Positions 1-7,194 are shown, counted from the first letter of the stretch. The stretch is DNA of 10,940 nucleotides from Myxococcales bacterium (GCA_020354595.1 CP070650.1:2630489-2641428), one strand, 5' to 3'. The notes: generated by a model from the letters alone, not told the origin. A program made the numbers and translations.

Positions 1-429
1 AGACGGCGCGACGAGGCCGGTTGCCCCGAGAGCGGCGGCTCGACGCGATATCATGCCTTTGCCATCGCCCGAGAGCGAATGGCATGGCGCGCAGAAGATC
101 TCGTAGCGATCTTGGCCCCGCGTCATGATGGCCTCGCGCGACGGAAAGGCAGCAATTGCCTGGCGCGGCACTTTGTCGACGTAGGTCTTGCTCATTGCGC
201 CGAGGCCCGTCGCCACGTCGTAGCCCCTCTCCATCTCGCGCGACACGGTGCCCTCCACTTGGGGCCGCATCGAGCGCTGATCTGCAAAGAATGGCTGGCG
301 CTCCTGGGTGTCGTAGCGGGGCTGATTGTACATGTTGCGAATGCCGACTACCGGCGGCTCGCTACTTTCCCCGCCGATACAGCCCGACAGCATGCTTCCG
401 AGCACGAGCGTGATCGTGAGCGCGCGCAT
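1..429 (-). CDS. actE: ACIII subunit ActE, monoheme cytochrome c lipoprotein (partial, 3' end outside window)
   Basis: This is the N-terminal 143 codons of a periplasmic monoheme cytochrome c; the frame is still open at the left edge. The protein begins MRALTITLVLGSMLSGC, a short hydrophobic signal ending in a classic lipobox (L14-S-G-C17), so it should be exported and lipid-anchored at Cys17. One heme-c motif is visible, CAPCH at residues 113-117, followed by SGDGKG, as in class I cytochromes c. The conserved-looking stretch GIRNMYNQPRY precedes the cytochrome domain. The ATG (427-429) shares one base with the TGA of the preceding gene (TGATG), and a purine-rich GAGGAGGAGG in the end of actD serves as ribosome binding site. 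Position after actD identifies it as ActE of Alternative Complex III, which in this family relays electrons near ActA/ActB. The distal Met ligand and true C-terminus lie outside the window. Confidence 0.9.
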   Translation of the reverse strand, partial: MRALTITLVLGSMLSGCIGGESSEPPVVGIRNMYNQPRYDTQERQPFFADQRSMRPQVEGTVSREMERGYDVATGLGAMSKTYVDKVPRQAIAAFPSREAIMTRGQDRYEIFCAPCHSLSGDGKGMISRRAAALGATGLVAPS

Positions 430-1007
430 CACAGCACCTCCTCCTCGATGAGCTCGAGGTAGGCCGGATTGGTGGACTCGAGAAGTGCCTTCGTTCGGTC
501 GAGGTCGAACTTCTGATCGTCCGCCTCGATCGAGATGAAGAACTTGTCGTCCGAGGCCGCATCGAAACGGTCCGACTCGAAAATCGGATGGTTGTGCCGC
601 GGAAGCTTGATGATCCCGAGCAAGCCGAAAAGCGTGGCAAACCCACACAAGAGAACGCCGAGCTCGAACATGATCGGCACCATCGACGGAAACGCCCCGG
701 GCGGCTTACCGCCGACCACGAGCGGGTAACCCGCGCCTATGTTCGCGAGGTCCAGTGTCCAAGCGTTGGTGTACTGCATCATGAAGACGGCTAGAGCCAC
801 GCCGAACATCCCAAACGCGAACGAGATGATGCCGATTCGGGTCGGCTTGAGCCCCATCGCCTCGTCGAGGCCGTGCATCGGGTACGGCGTGTGGCAATCC
901 CAGCTCTGGTAGCCGGCGTCGCGGACCTTCATCGCCGCGCCGGCCAGGGCATTCGGCGTATCGTACTCAGCCAAGTAAAGGGCAGGCTTCTTTGTTTCGT
1001 TAGCCAT
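429..1007 (-). CDS. actD: ACIII subunit ActD, DUF3341 membrane protein
   Basis: This 192-residue protein matches the DUF3341 family, the two-helix ActD subunit of Alternative Complex III. An N-terminal soluble part starts MANETKKPALYLAEYDTP and contains HTPYPMHG (residues 39-46). Two hydrophobic helices follow at about 57-78 (RIGIISFAFGMFGVALAV) and 109-133 (MVPIMFELGVLLCGFATL). Between them is the GGKPPGAFPSM loop, after them PRHNHPIF, and then an acidic C-terminal domain ending IEEEVL. ATG at 1005-1007 is preferred because GAGG lies 6 bases upstream. An in-frame GTG at 1017-1019 overlaps the actC stop as GTGA and would add MRRV; it cannot be excluded. The role of ActD in the complex is structural, holding ActC in the membrane; no cofactor motif is visible. 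Its gene sits between actC and actE as in the standard act order. Confidence 0.93.
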   Translation of the reverse strand: MANETKKPALYLAEYDTPNALAGAAMKVRDAGYQSWDCHTPYPMHGLDEAMGLKPTRIGIISFAFGMFGVALAVFMMQYTNAWTLDLANIGAGYPLVVGGKPPGAFPSMVPIMFELGVLLCGFATLFGLLGIIKLPRHNHPIFESDRFDAASDDKFFISIEADDQKFDLDRTKALLESTNPAYLELIEEEVL

Positions 1008-1015
1008 CACTCGCC

Positions 1016-2479
1016 TCACTCCGCCGGGACCGGTGCAGCAGCCGCATCCGGTTCCTCGTCATGCGTTTCGATCGCATGCAAATCGGGATGCGCCCCCGGC
1101 AGCGTTCCTTTGACCTCCGCAATGGCGATCATCGGAATCCAACGAACGAACAGAAGGAAGAGCGTGAAGAACAGCCCAAACGTCCCGAGGTACGTCAGGA
1201 TGTCGATTAGAGTCGGGTGGAACATGCCCCACGACGACGGGAGGAAGTCCCGGTAGGTCGAGGTCACGATGATGACGAAGCGCTCGAACCACATCCCGAT
1301 GTTGATCAGAATGCTCGCGATGAACATGATCGGCACGCTCGTGCGGGCTCGCTTGAACCAGAAGATCTGCGGGACGACGGCGTTACAGAAGATCATCGCG
1401 TAGTAGGCCCACCAGAGCGGACCCCAGTTGCCGTTCTCGTCCAGGATTCCCCAGCCGAGCCGGTTGTGAAGGAATACCCACTGCTCGTACGGATTGGCCG
1501 AGTACCACGCGATGAAGAACTCCATCGCATAGGCGTAGCCAACGAGAAGCCCCGTCCCGAGCATGAACTTGTTCATCAAGTCGAGGTGCTTGATGGTGAC
1601 GATGTTTTGGAGCTTGAAGACCGTCCGGCAGATCAACATCAACGTCATCACGAGCGCGAACCCACTGAAGACGGCGCCGGCGACGAAGTACGGCGGGAAG
1701 ATCGTCGTATGCCAGCCGGGGAGAATCGAGGTTGCGAAGTCGAATGAAACGACCGAGTGAACCGACAGAACCAGCGGCGTCGAGATGCCCGCGAAGATCA
1801 GGTAGGCGCGCTCGTAGTGCTGCCAGTGACGGTGAGCGCTGCGCCAACCGAGGGCGAAGAACCCGTAGGTCCGCTTTCGGAGCATGTTCTTCGAGCGGTC
1901 CCGCAGGGTGGCGAAGTCGGGAATCAGGCCGACGTACCAGAAGATGACGCTGATCGTCAGGTAGGTGCTCACCGCGAACACGTCCCACATGAGCGGGCTC
2001 TTGAAGTTCGGCCACATGTCCATCTGGTTCGGAATTGGGAACAGGTAGTAATCGAACCACGGACGGCCGGTGTGAATCGCCGGGAACAAACCCGCACAAA
2101 GGACTGCAAACACCGTCATCGCCTCGGCGAAGCGGTTGATGCTCGTGCGCCACTTCTGCCTGAACAGGAAGAGAATCGCGGAGATCAGCGTCCCGGCGTG
2201 GCCGATACCAATCCACCAGACGAAGTTGGTGATGTCCCACGCCCAATAGATCGGGGCGTTGTTACCCCAGACGCCGACGCCTTGATAGAACAGGTACGCG
2301 AGTGCGGCGCCCATGGCGCCGAGGACCGACAGCGAGAGAAGGAACAGAAGCCACCAGCCTCGCGGCGCCGGATTCTCCGTGACTCCGGCAATGGTCTCGG
2401 TGACGTCGTTCGCAGTGGTGCCTTCCGGCAGCAGGTATGTCTCGCCGATCTCTTTGATGGGTGCGTCGTAGCTACTCAT
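1016..2479 (-). CDS. actC: ACIII subunit ActC, NrfD/PsrC-family quinol-binding membrane protein
   Basis: This 487-residue polytopic protein belongs to the NrfD/PsrC family and is the quinol-oxidising membrane subunit of Alternative Complex III. I count ten hydrophobic helices, at about 41-66, 86-106, 120-137, 163-186, 224-246, 262-284, 304-326, 355-375, 383-406 and 422-449, the number known for ActC. Landmarks are GIGHAGTLISA (His94) in helix 2, AIHTGRPWFDYYLFPIPN (His136) after helix 3, LMWDVFAVSTY (Asp166) in helix 4 and SVHSVVSFDFATSILPGWH (His241). Such His and Asp residues sit near the quinol site or proposed proton routes in the family; assigning individual roles here is inference. The tail is hydrophilic and rich in Ala and Glu. 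ATG at 2477-2479 follows the actB TAA by 6 bases with only a weak Shine-Dalgarno, suggesting translational coupling. The gene ends in a GTGA overlap with the alternative actD start. Confidence 0.95.
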   Translation of the reverse strand: MSSYDAPIKEIGETYLLPEGTTANDVTETIAGVTENPAPRGWWLLFLLSLSVLGAMGAALAYLFYQGVGVWGNNAPIYWAWDITNFVWWIGIGHAGTLISAILFLFRQKWRTSINRFAEAMTVFAVLCAGLFPAIHTGRPWFDYYLFPIPNQMDMWPNFKSPLMWDVFAVSTYLTISVIFWYVGLIPDFATLRDRSKNMLRKRTYGFFALGWRSAHRHWQHYERAYLIFAGISTPLVLSVHSVVSFDFATSILPGWHTTIFPPYFVAGAVFSGFALVMTLMLICRTVFKLQNIVTIKHLDLMNKFMLGTGLLVGYAYAMEFFIAWYSANPYEQWVFLHNRLGWGILDENGNWGPLWWAYYAMIFCNAVVPQIFWFKRARTSVPIMFIASILINIGMWFERFVIIVTSTYRDFLPSSWGMFHPTLIDILTYLGTFGLFFTLFLLFVRWIPMIAIAEVKGTLPGAHPDLHAIETHDEEPDAAAAPVPAE

Positions 2480-2485
2480 TGGTTC

Positions 2486-5400
2486 TTACCCATTTCCCTT
2501 CAGCTTGGGGTTTGGGTTTCTGATCCGCGCCAGGAACGACGTGCGAGGGCGCGTCCCCACCTCCGGAAGCAACTTGTAGTTGCGGTTGACATTCGCCCAT
2601 CGAGCCACCCTGCTCTTCGGATCGTTGAGGTCACCGAAGGCGATGGCTTGGGTCGGACACGCCTGTTGGCAGGCGCTCATGATGTCGCCGTCCTTCAGCT
2701 GACGGCCGTCGCGCTTCGCAGCGATCTTGCCCTCCTGGATTCGCTGCACACAGTACGTGCACTTCTCCATGACGCCGCGCATGCGCACGGTGACGTTGGG
2801 GTTGAACTGAAGCTTACGAGACTCGGGAAAGTCCTCGAACCAGGCGAACTTGTCGTCCATGTGCCCGTGCCAGTCGAGATAGTTGTACCGGCGGACCTTA
2901 TACGGACAGTTGTTTGCGCAGTACCGAGTGCCGACGCACCGGTTGTAGGCCATGTCGTTCAGGCCCTCGGGCGTGTGCGTCGTCGCGTTGACGGGGCACA
3001 CATTCTCGCAGGGCGCTTCCTCACATTGCTGGCAGGTGACCGGTTGGACCGCGACCTCGGGTTCGCCCTCGTCATCTCCGACGAAGTACCTGTCGATGCG
3101 GAGCCAATGCATCTCCCGGCCGCGCTCCACCTCGAACTTGCCGACGGCGGGGATGTTGTTTTCGGCCTGACAAGCGACGACGCAGGCGTTGCAACCGGTA
3201 CACCCGTTGAGGTCGATCACCATGCCCCACTTGTGGCCCTCGCTGTAGTCTTGTTGCTTCCACAGCGGCGGTGTGTTCACTGGATCGACCGCGCGATAAG
3301 ACGCGAAGTCGGGCTCCGCCTTGTACTCGTCGAGGGTCGCGTCGATCGCGATCGGGCGCCCCTCCATGCGGTCGTGAGTCTGCGTCTGTACGAGGTTGTA
3401 ACGACCCGTCAGCGCCTCGACCTTCACGCCGGTGGTGAAGTCCATTCCGTCTGAGTTACGAAGTGGGTTGACGTCGAAGCCCTTGCCGTTGCCATAGCGC
3501 CCGGCCGCGGTCCGACCCCAACCGAGGGACAGGGTGATGCAGAAGTCTGCGTGCCCGGGGACGATCCATACGGGAAGCTCGACCTTGGCCTCCCCCTTGG
3601 TGAGACGGATCATCTGGGTGTTCTTGACGCCGAGCGCCTTGGCGGTCGCCGGCGAGATCAAGGCGGCGTTGTCCCAGACCAGCTTGGTCATCGGGCTCGG
3701 AAGCTCGAGGGCCCAAAGATTGTTCGCGTGCGTTCCGTCGTAGAGCGCGGAATCGGGCTCGAAGTTGATCTCGAAGTTGTCCCTGCTCACCGGGGCCCGC
3801 TTCGCGGAAGCCGAAACCAACGCATCGGCGATGGGCGTGTCGAGAACCTTGGCGTCGCCCCGCTGGGGCGGAACGAAAACGCCGCTGTGGAGCGCGCCGC
3901 GCCAAAGGGCGTCCTGACTCGTGCTGTTTGGCGAAAAGCCCACCATCAAGAACGACGTGGTCATACCATCGAGCGCCTGCTTCTGGGTCTCCCGAACCAG
4001 CTCGTGAGCGGTCGCCTTCTCGCCGGCAAAGACGGCTAGAATGTCGATGGGATTGCGCCCGCCATAGAGTGGCGCGATGAGCGGCTGCTGGATCGCGACG
4101 ACGCCGTTGAGCGCCTGTTGGTCGCCCCACGCTTCGAGCTCGTGAGCGAGCGGCGCGTGCCAAGAGCTGAGCTCCGAGGTCTCGTTTCGGTGACTTGCAA
4201 CGTGCACCGAGGTTAGGCCTTTGCGGCCGAGGAGCTTGGCGAACTCCACGTCCGCGGGAGCGTCGTACACGGGGTTGCCGCCCAGCATGACGAGCGATTG
4301 CACGCTGTCGATCTCCGACGCGAGCGCCGCGATGCTCTTGCGGCTCGGTTCATCGCCGGCGTCGATGATGGGACCGACCGCGAACGTCTTGTTCGCGTTG
4401 CCGAGCGCGTAGTTGATGGCGTGAGCAAGCGCGTGGACCCGTGGCGATTGACCAGCGCCAGGAACCACGAGGGACTGCCCTCGGTTGGCGACGAGGTCAT
4501 CGGCTACCGCGCTGAGGAAGTTGATGTCGACGCCCTCGATGTCGAGTGCGCCGTCGATCTTCCCGAGTAGGTCGGCCAGGGGTACGAGATCTCCGATCCC
4601 GCGGCCGCTGAGCTCGGCCACCAACAAGCGCGTGAAGCGCTCGACCTCGCCGAGAGGGAGTCGCAGGCGAGCGTCTGCCATACCTCCGGTGATCGTAAAG
4701 TTGGACTCGACCACGTAGACCCTGCTCATTGCGGCGCTCGGGGAGGTGATCCCTCGGGGGTAGACGAAACGGCGCCCGTTGGCGACGGCACCCATCTCCG
4801 ATCCGAGGAAATCGGCGCCGAGCGACACGGTCCCCATGGCGCGCGCAAAATCGTAGACCGGGTAGACCGGGGAGCCCAACGCGATCTTTGCTCCTTCGCG
4901 GATGTTGTCGTCGTCGATCGGGCTGTAGGTGTGGAAACGGGCTTTTGGCAGCTTGCGGATCACCTTGTCCCGCATTCGGCGGAAGGTGGGGCTGTTCGAG
5001 ATCGGCGCCAGGAAACGCAGGCCTTCGCCCTGGTCCTTTTCGTGCTTCGAAACCAAGCCTGCGAGCATGTCGTCGAAGTCGGCGTCGGTCGCGTTGGCGA
5101 GCGCGTTGCCCCTGCGTCGAGCTGGCGACTGCGAACGATCCGGATCGTAGAGGTCCCACACGTAGGCCTGGGCGCGAACGTCGGTACCGCCGAAACTGCG
5201 GCTGTGCTCCGGGTTGCCTTCGACCTTGGTCGGCCGGCCGTCGTGACTGGTCAGCACGACGCCCAGCGAGTCCCGACCGCGGGCCGTGACCGAGGCGAAG
5301 TGCGATGCGATACCGGGAATCAGATGCTCTGGCGCTTTGCTATAGGGAAAGATCTCATTCTCGGGGCGGCGCACGCAGCCCTGAAGGCCCGCTGCAAGCG

Positions 5401-5599
5401 CGGCGATGGAAGACCCCTGCACGAACGAGCGGCGAGAGACCAGTGTCTTCGGGCTGAGCAGATCGGTGACGAAGCCCCCGGGCTTCTCTTCCTCTGCCAT
5501 CTTCTGGAGCTCTGCTGGATCGGTGTTCTTGTCCTCGAGCGTCCGCCACATCGACGGACCTTTCCCCGGGCTCAGCTCATACGGCTTTCTGCGGCTCAT
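2486..5599 (-). CDS. actB: ACIII subunit ActB, Tat-exported Fe-S / molybdopterin-oxidoreductase-like protein
   Basis: This 1037-residue protein is ActB of Alternative Complex III, combining a molybdopterin-oxidoreductase-like region (about 90-780, no Mo cofactor expected in this family) with a C-terminal ferredoxin-like domain (about 785-1000). The start MSRRKPYELSPGKG begins an extended Tat leader of the MoCo/4Fe-4S type; the Tat core SRRSFVQGSS has Arg56-Arg57 and ends in LQGC, with Cys75 a likely lipid-anchor site. Fifteen cluster Cys are visible: C800/803/806/810, C856/859/864/868, C888/894/898, C947/950 and C977/981. That number fits three [4Fe-4S] and one [3Fe-4S] cluster; the third motif reads CVGTRYC, with Thr where related [4Fe-4S] proteins often have Cys. 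The clusters connect quinol oxidation in ActC to the hemes of ActA. The ATG at 5597-5599 overlaps the actA stop as ATGA. The longer open frame upstream (to 5755) lies inside actA and is not coding. Confidence 0.95.
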   Translation of the reverse strand: MSRRKPYELSPGKGPSMWRTLEDKNTDPAELQKMAEEEKPGGFVTDLLSPKTLVSRRSFVQGSSIAALAAGLQGCVRRPENEIFPYSKAPEHLIPGIASHFASVTARGRDSLGVVLTSHDGRPTKVEGNPEHSRSFGGTDVRAQAYVWDLYDPDRSQSPARRRGNALANATDADFDDMLAGLVSKHEKDQGEGLRFLAPISNSPTFRRMRDKVIRKLPKARFHTYSPIDDDNIREGAKIALGSPVYPVYDFARAMGTVSLGADFLGSEMGAVANGRRFVYPRGITSPSAAMSRVYVVESNFTITGGMADARLRLPLGEVERFTRLLVAELSGRGIGDLVPLADLLGKIDGALDIEGVDINFLSAVADDLVANRGQSLVVPGAGQSPRVHALAHAINYALGNANKTFAVGPIIDAGDEPSRKSIAALASEIDSVQSLVMLGGNPVYDAPADVEFAKLLGRKGLTSVHVASHRNETSELSSWHAPLAHELEAWGDQQALNGVVAIQQPLIAPLYGGRNPIDILAVFAGEKATAHELVRETQKQALDGMTTSFLMVGFSPNSTSQDALWRGALHSGVFVPPQRGDAKVLDTPIADALVSASAKRAPVSRDNFEINFEPDSALYDGTHANNLWALELPSPMTKLVWDNAALISPATAKALGVKNTQMIRLTKGEAKVELPVWIVPGHADFCITLSLGWGRTAAGRYGNGKGFDVNPLRNSDGMDFTTGVKVEALTGRYNLVQTQTHDRMEGRPIAIDATLDEYKAEPDFASYRAVDPVNTPPLWKQQDYSEGHKWGMVIDLNGCTGCNACVVACQAENNIPAVGKFEVERGREMHWLRIDRYFVGDDEGEPEVAVQPVTCQQCEEAPCENVCPVNATTHTPEGLNDMAYNRCVGTRYCANNCPYKVRRYNYLDWHGHMDDKFAWFEDFPESRKLQFNPNVTVRMRGVMEKCTYCVQRIQEGKIAAKRDGRQLKDGDIMSACQQACPTQAIAFGDLNDPKSRVARWANVNRNYKLLPEVGTRPRTSFLARIRNPNPKLKGNG

Positions 5600-5931
5600 C
5601 GGTGGCACCCCGAACAATGCATGGGTGGATTGAGGGCGGCGGCGACCTCGGAACGCTGTGCGAGCCAAGTCTCGTCGGCCTCCCACTTCATGTTGGTAAC
5701 CTCGCTCTTCGGACGGATGTGTTCTTCGGGATTGCGATGACAGTCGAGGCACCACTGCATGGCGATGGGCTCCACGACGCCAACGACCTCCATTTCATCG
5801 ACCCGGCCATGGCACGACTGACAACCCACACCGGCGTTCAGGTGCACGCTGTGATCGAAGAAGGCGTGATCAGGAACTTGGTGTACGCGAACCCATGCGA
5901 TCGACGCGTCGGTTTCCCAACTCTCTCGCAC
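5596..5931 (-). CDS. ActA C-terminal part: hemes 3-5 (downstream of the TAG)
   Basis: This is the continuation after the TAG, openable only from a GTG four codons later (5929-5931) for 111 residues. It carries CQSCH, CLDCH and CSGCH plus the HAFFDHSVHL segment, where His residues are likely distal heme ligands. It has no signal sequence or membrane helix, so as an independent product it would stay in the cytoplasm, where heme c is not attached. No clear Shine-Dalgarno precedes the GTG. Independent function is therefore unlikely; the part makes sense only as the second half of ActA. Its TGA forms the ATGA overlap with actB. Confidence 0.6.
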   Translation of the reverse strand: MRESWETDASIAWVRVHQVPDHAFFDHSVHLNAGVGCQSCHGRVDEMEVVGVVEPIAMQWCLDCHRNPEEHIRPKSEVTNMKWEADETWLAQRSEVAAALNPPMHCSGCHR

Positions 5932-5940
5932 CGGCGCGAG

Positions 5941-6234
5941 CTACTGAGACTCGGTCCGCACGATTGCGTGGCAGCCCATGCAGGTCTGCGTCGGCGGCAC
6001 CATCGCTTCGTAAGAGCGCTCCACTTGGGAGTGGCAATAGCGACAGTCCAGGCCGAGCTCGCCAGCGTGTAGGCGATGACTGTAATCAACGGGCTGCTTC
6101 GGCGTGTAACCAACCTGAAGGTTGGGTGGCGTGAAGTAGACCCAGAACAAAATGAACACGCCTGCGCCCAAACCACCGGCGACGACCGCCAACGCAAGGG
6201 GCAAGTAGTTCAACTCGCGGGGGAAAATCTGCAT
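5941..6234 (-). CDS. ActA N-terminal part: membrane anchor plus hemes 1-2 (ends at the TAG)
   Basis: If the TAG at 5941-5943 terminates translation, this 97-residue product results. It starts MQIFPRELNYLPLALA, has one membrane helix (about 10-33) that would act as an uncleaved export signal, then VGYTPKQPVDYSHRLHAGEL and two heme-c motifs, CRYCH (64-68) and CMGCH (85-89). It could be exported and might bind two hemes, but would lack the three hemes that complete the ActA chain. Longer upstream starts are open in frame but run through Arg/Pro/Gly-rich sequence of the spacer that looks noncoding. Confidence 0.7.
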   Translation of the reverse strand: MQIFPRELNYLPLALAVVAGGLGAGVFILFWVYFTPPNLQVGYTPKQPVDYSHRLHAGELGLDCRYCHSQVERSYEAMVPPTQTCMGCHAIVRTESQ

Positions 6235-6385
6235 GCTGCGGTTTCTCTTGAGTCCTCTTGGCGACGGGCCGCCATTTAGGCGAAGCTCGGGTCTCGGACA
6301 AGTCAGTTCGACGATTTTCGACGAACGAGATCCAGGCGGCGCTCGCGCAGCTGGGCTGCGGCTGACTTTTCCTCTCCCTGCGGGC

Positions 6386-6414
6386 CCGCTAGGGCCGCTC
6401 CAAGACCCGGTCAA
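6386..6414 (-). promoter_or_regulatory. Candidate promoter of the act operon
   Basis: On the minus strand TTGACC (6414-6409) matches the -35 consensus at five of six bases and is followed after 17 bases by TAGCGG (6391-6386), a weak -10. The predicted transcript start is near 6379, about 145 bases before the actA ATG. A candidate promoter ahead of serA has the same TTGACC-N17-TAGC form. Pattern reading only; a weak -10 makes this uncertain. Confidence 0.3.
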
Positions 6415-6441
6415 CCCTGGAGCGAACGCCTATATCGCCGC

Positions 6442-6455
6442 CCAACCGAAGTTGG
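6442..6455 (-). terminator. UUCG-tetraloop hairpin right after the methyltransferase stop codon
   Basis: The transcript reads CCAAC-UUCG-GUUGG immediately after the UGA, a perfect 5-base-pair stem closed by the extra-stable C(UUCG)G tetraloop. No U-tract follows (GCGGCGAUAUAG), so it is not a standard intrinsic terminator. It may mark or protect the 3' end, or attenuate read-through into actA. Confidence 0.35.
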
Positions 6456-7121
6456 TCAAGCCTCCGGATCAACTCGCAAACCGACTGCGAGGCCGTCCGG
6501 TGTGGGGATACAGACCGAGCGATAGTGCTTCGCCATCTCCTCGTGGAAGCGACGCATCGCCGCGGCCTCGACGACATCATCGAGGAGCCGGCCGAAGAGG
6601 TAGGCGTTGTCGCCGATCAGCAAACCACCCGTTCGCAGGTTCTCTGTGGCCCAGCGACCGTACGCGTCGTACCTGGCCTTGTCGGCGTCGACGAAAACGG
6701 CGCAAAACGGCCCAGAATCACTGAGCTTTGGAAGAACTTCGGCCGCGTCTCCTCTAATGATGCTGACGCGGTCGCCGAGCCCTGCTTCGCCGATCACCTC
6801 GGCGGCGACCCCCGCGTGTGTGGGATCGGACTCGATCGTCCAAAGGTGGCCCCCGGGCGGAAGCGCGCGCGCCATCCAGAGCGCCGAATACCCGGCGAGC
6901 GTTCCGATCTCGACCACTTTGTGGGCGTTGACCAGCCTCAGGAGCAGCTCGAGCAGCCTTCCCTCCGCAGGCCCGAGCTGAATCTCCGGCATCCCGTGCC
7001 TGGCCGGTGCTTCGAAGGCGCGCTCAAGCGCAGGGTCGGCCGGATGATGCGTCCGGGCCGTGTAGTCGAGGATTTGTGCGGTGGCATACCGCTCTCCGGC
7101 TCTTGAATCCTGGTCAGCCAT
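6456..7121 (-). CDS. Class I SAM-dependent O-methyltransferase (Methyltransf_3 / caffeoyl-CoA type)
   Basis: This 221-residue cytosolic enzyme belongs to the metal-dependent catechol/caffeoyl-CoA O-methyltransferase family, which transfers methyl from S-adenosylmethionine to a hydroxyl, usually of a catechol-like small molecule. Motif I is VVEIGTLAGYSALWMA (residues 69-84); the acidic residue after strand 2 is Glu97 in TIESD; FVDADK (143-148) and IGDNAYL (169-175) supply the expected divalent-metal ligands Asp145, Asp171 and Asn172. Length and domain layout match complete bacterial members. The ATG at 7119-7121 has GGAG five bases upstream. The substrate cannot be told from sequence. It lies upstream of actA on the same strand but 221 bases away, with a hairpin between, so it is probably transcribed separately; it is divergent from the kinase gene. 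No respiratory role is evident. Confidence 0.92.
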   Translation of the reverse strand: MADQDSRAGERYATAQILDYTARTHHPADPALERAFEAPARHGMPEIQLGPAEGRLLELLLRLVNAHKVVEIGTLAGYSALWMARALPPGGHLWTIESDPTHAGVAAEVIGEAGLGDRVSIIRGDAAEVLPKLSDSGPFCAVFVDADKARYDAYGRWATENLRTGGLLIGDNAYLFGRLLDDVVEAAAMRRFHEEMAKHYRSVCIPTPDGLAVGLRVDPEA

Positions 7122-7156
7122 GAATTCTCCGAATTGTTGTGAACTTCTTTGCCCTG

Positions 7157-7188
7157 ATATCGATATTTTCCGTTGGTACCGTTACAAT
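7157..7188. promoter_or_regulatory. Overlapping divergent promoter region with palindrome ATATCGATAT
   Basis: For the kinase (plus), TCGATA (7160-7165, four of six -35 matches) is followed after 17 bases by TACAAT (7183-7188, five of six -10 matches), placing transcript start close to 7195. For the methyltransferase (minus), TTGTAA (7187-7182, four of six) is followed after 16 bases by TATCGA (7165-7160, three of six), with start near 7153 and a leader of about 32 bases containing GGAG. The two promoters thus use almost the same bases in opposite order. The perfect 10-base palindrome ATATCGATAT (7157-7166) covers one hexamer of each and is a possible operator. The surrounding DNA is clearly more AT-rich than the genes. 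Read by eye. Confidence 0.4.
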
Positions 7189-7194
7189 CCAGGT

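Larger units (their letters stand above)
5596..6234 (-). pseudogene. actA: ACIII subunit ActA, pentaheme cytochrome c gene interrupted by one in-frame TAG
   Basis: Read as one frame, this is a 213-codon actA in which codon 98 is TAG. Everything else is as expected for the ACIII pentaheme subunit: an uncleaved N-terminal membrane anchor (residues 10-33, LPLALAVVAGG...) and five CxxCH heme motifs at residues 64-68 (CRYCH), 85-89 (CMGCH), 138-142 (CQSCH), 162-166 (CLDCH) and 207-211 (CSGCH). No frameshift is needed; the sequence around the stop reads TESQ-stop-LAPVRESW, and LAPVRESW looks like ordinary ActA sequence. The total length is normal for the family. The gene opens the act operon and its TGA overlaps the actB start. 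The start ATG (6232-6234) has only weak upstream purine stretches (AAGAGA). I label it pseudogene for the interruption only; it may be a sequencing error or be read through, since no other decay is visible. Confidence 0.85.
6235..6455. other. Spacer between the O-methyltransferase gene and actA
   Basis: This 221-base stretch holds no convincing gene; short open frames on both strands are rich in Arg, Pro and Gly. Its right end carries a UUCG hairpin directly after the methyltransferase stop. It also holds a candidate promoter for the act operon (6386-6414, minus) and the palindrome GCGGGCCCGC at 6380-6389, which overlaps that promoter's -10. The rest would be a leader of about 145 bases in front of actA. 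Confidence 0.6.

Noticed and set aside
1757..3454. Long plus-strand open frame (565 codons) opposite actB and actC
   Set aside because: It is antisense to two clearly identified ACIII genes. Its product is low-complexity, rich in Arg, Val, Asp and His, as expected from the complement of GC-rich coding DNA, and no family is recognisable.
5600..5755. N-terminal extension of actB (start at 5755)
   Set aside because: It lies inside the actA C-terminal region in another frame, is Arg-rich, and would bury the extended Tat leader that begins at the ATGA overlap (5597-5599).
5941..5943. Pyrrolysine as the explanation of the TAG in actA
   Set aside because: Not excluded, but known pyrrolysine use is mostly in anaerobes with methylamine methyltransferases. 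Nothing in the window suggests that machinery, and one base error or mutation explains the site more simply.
7081..7194. Upstream starts of the kinase frame at 7081 or 7120
   Set aside because: The frame from 7081 overlaps the methyltransferase N-terminus, and both would translate the AT-rich divergent promoter region (Cys- and Tyr-containing sequence unlike the rest of the protein). ATG 7120 remains a minor alternative.
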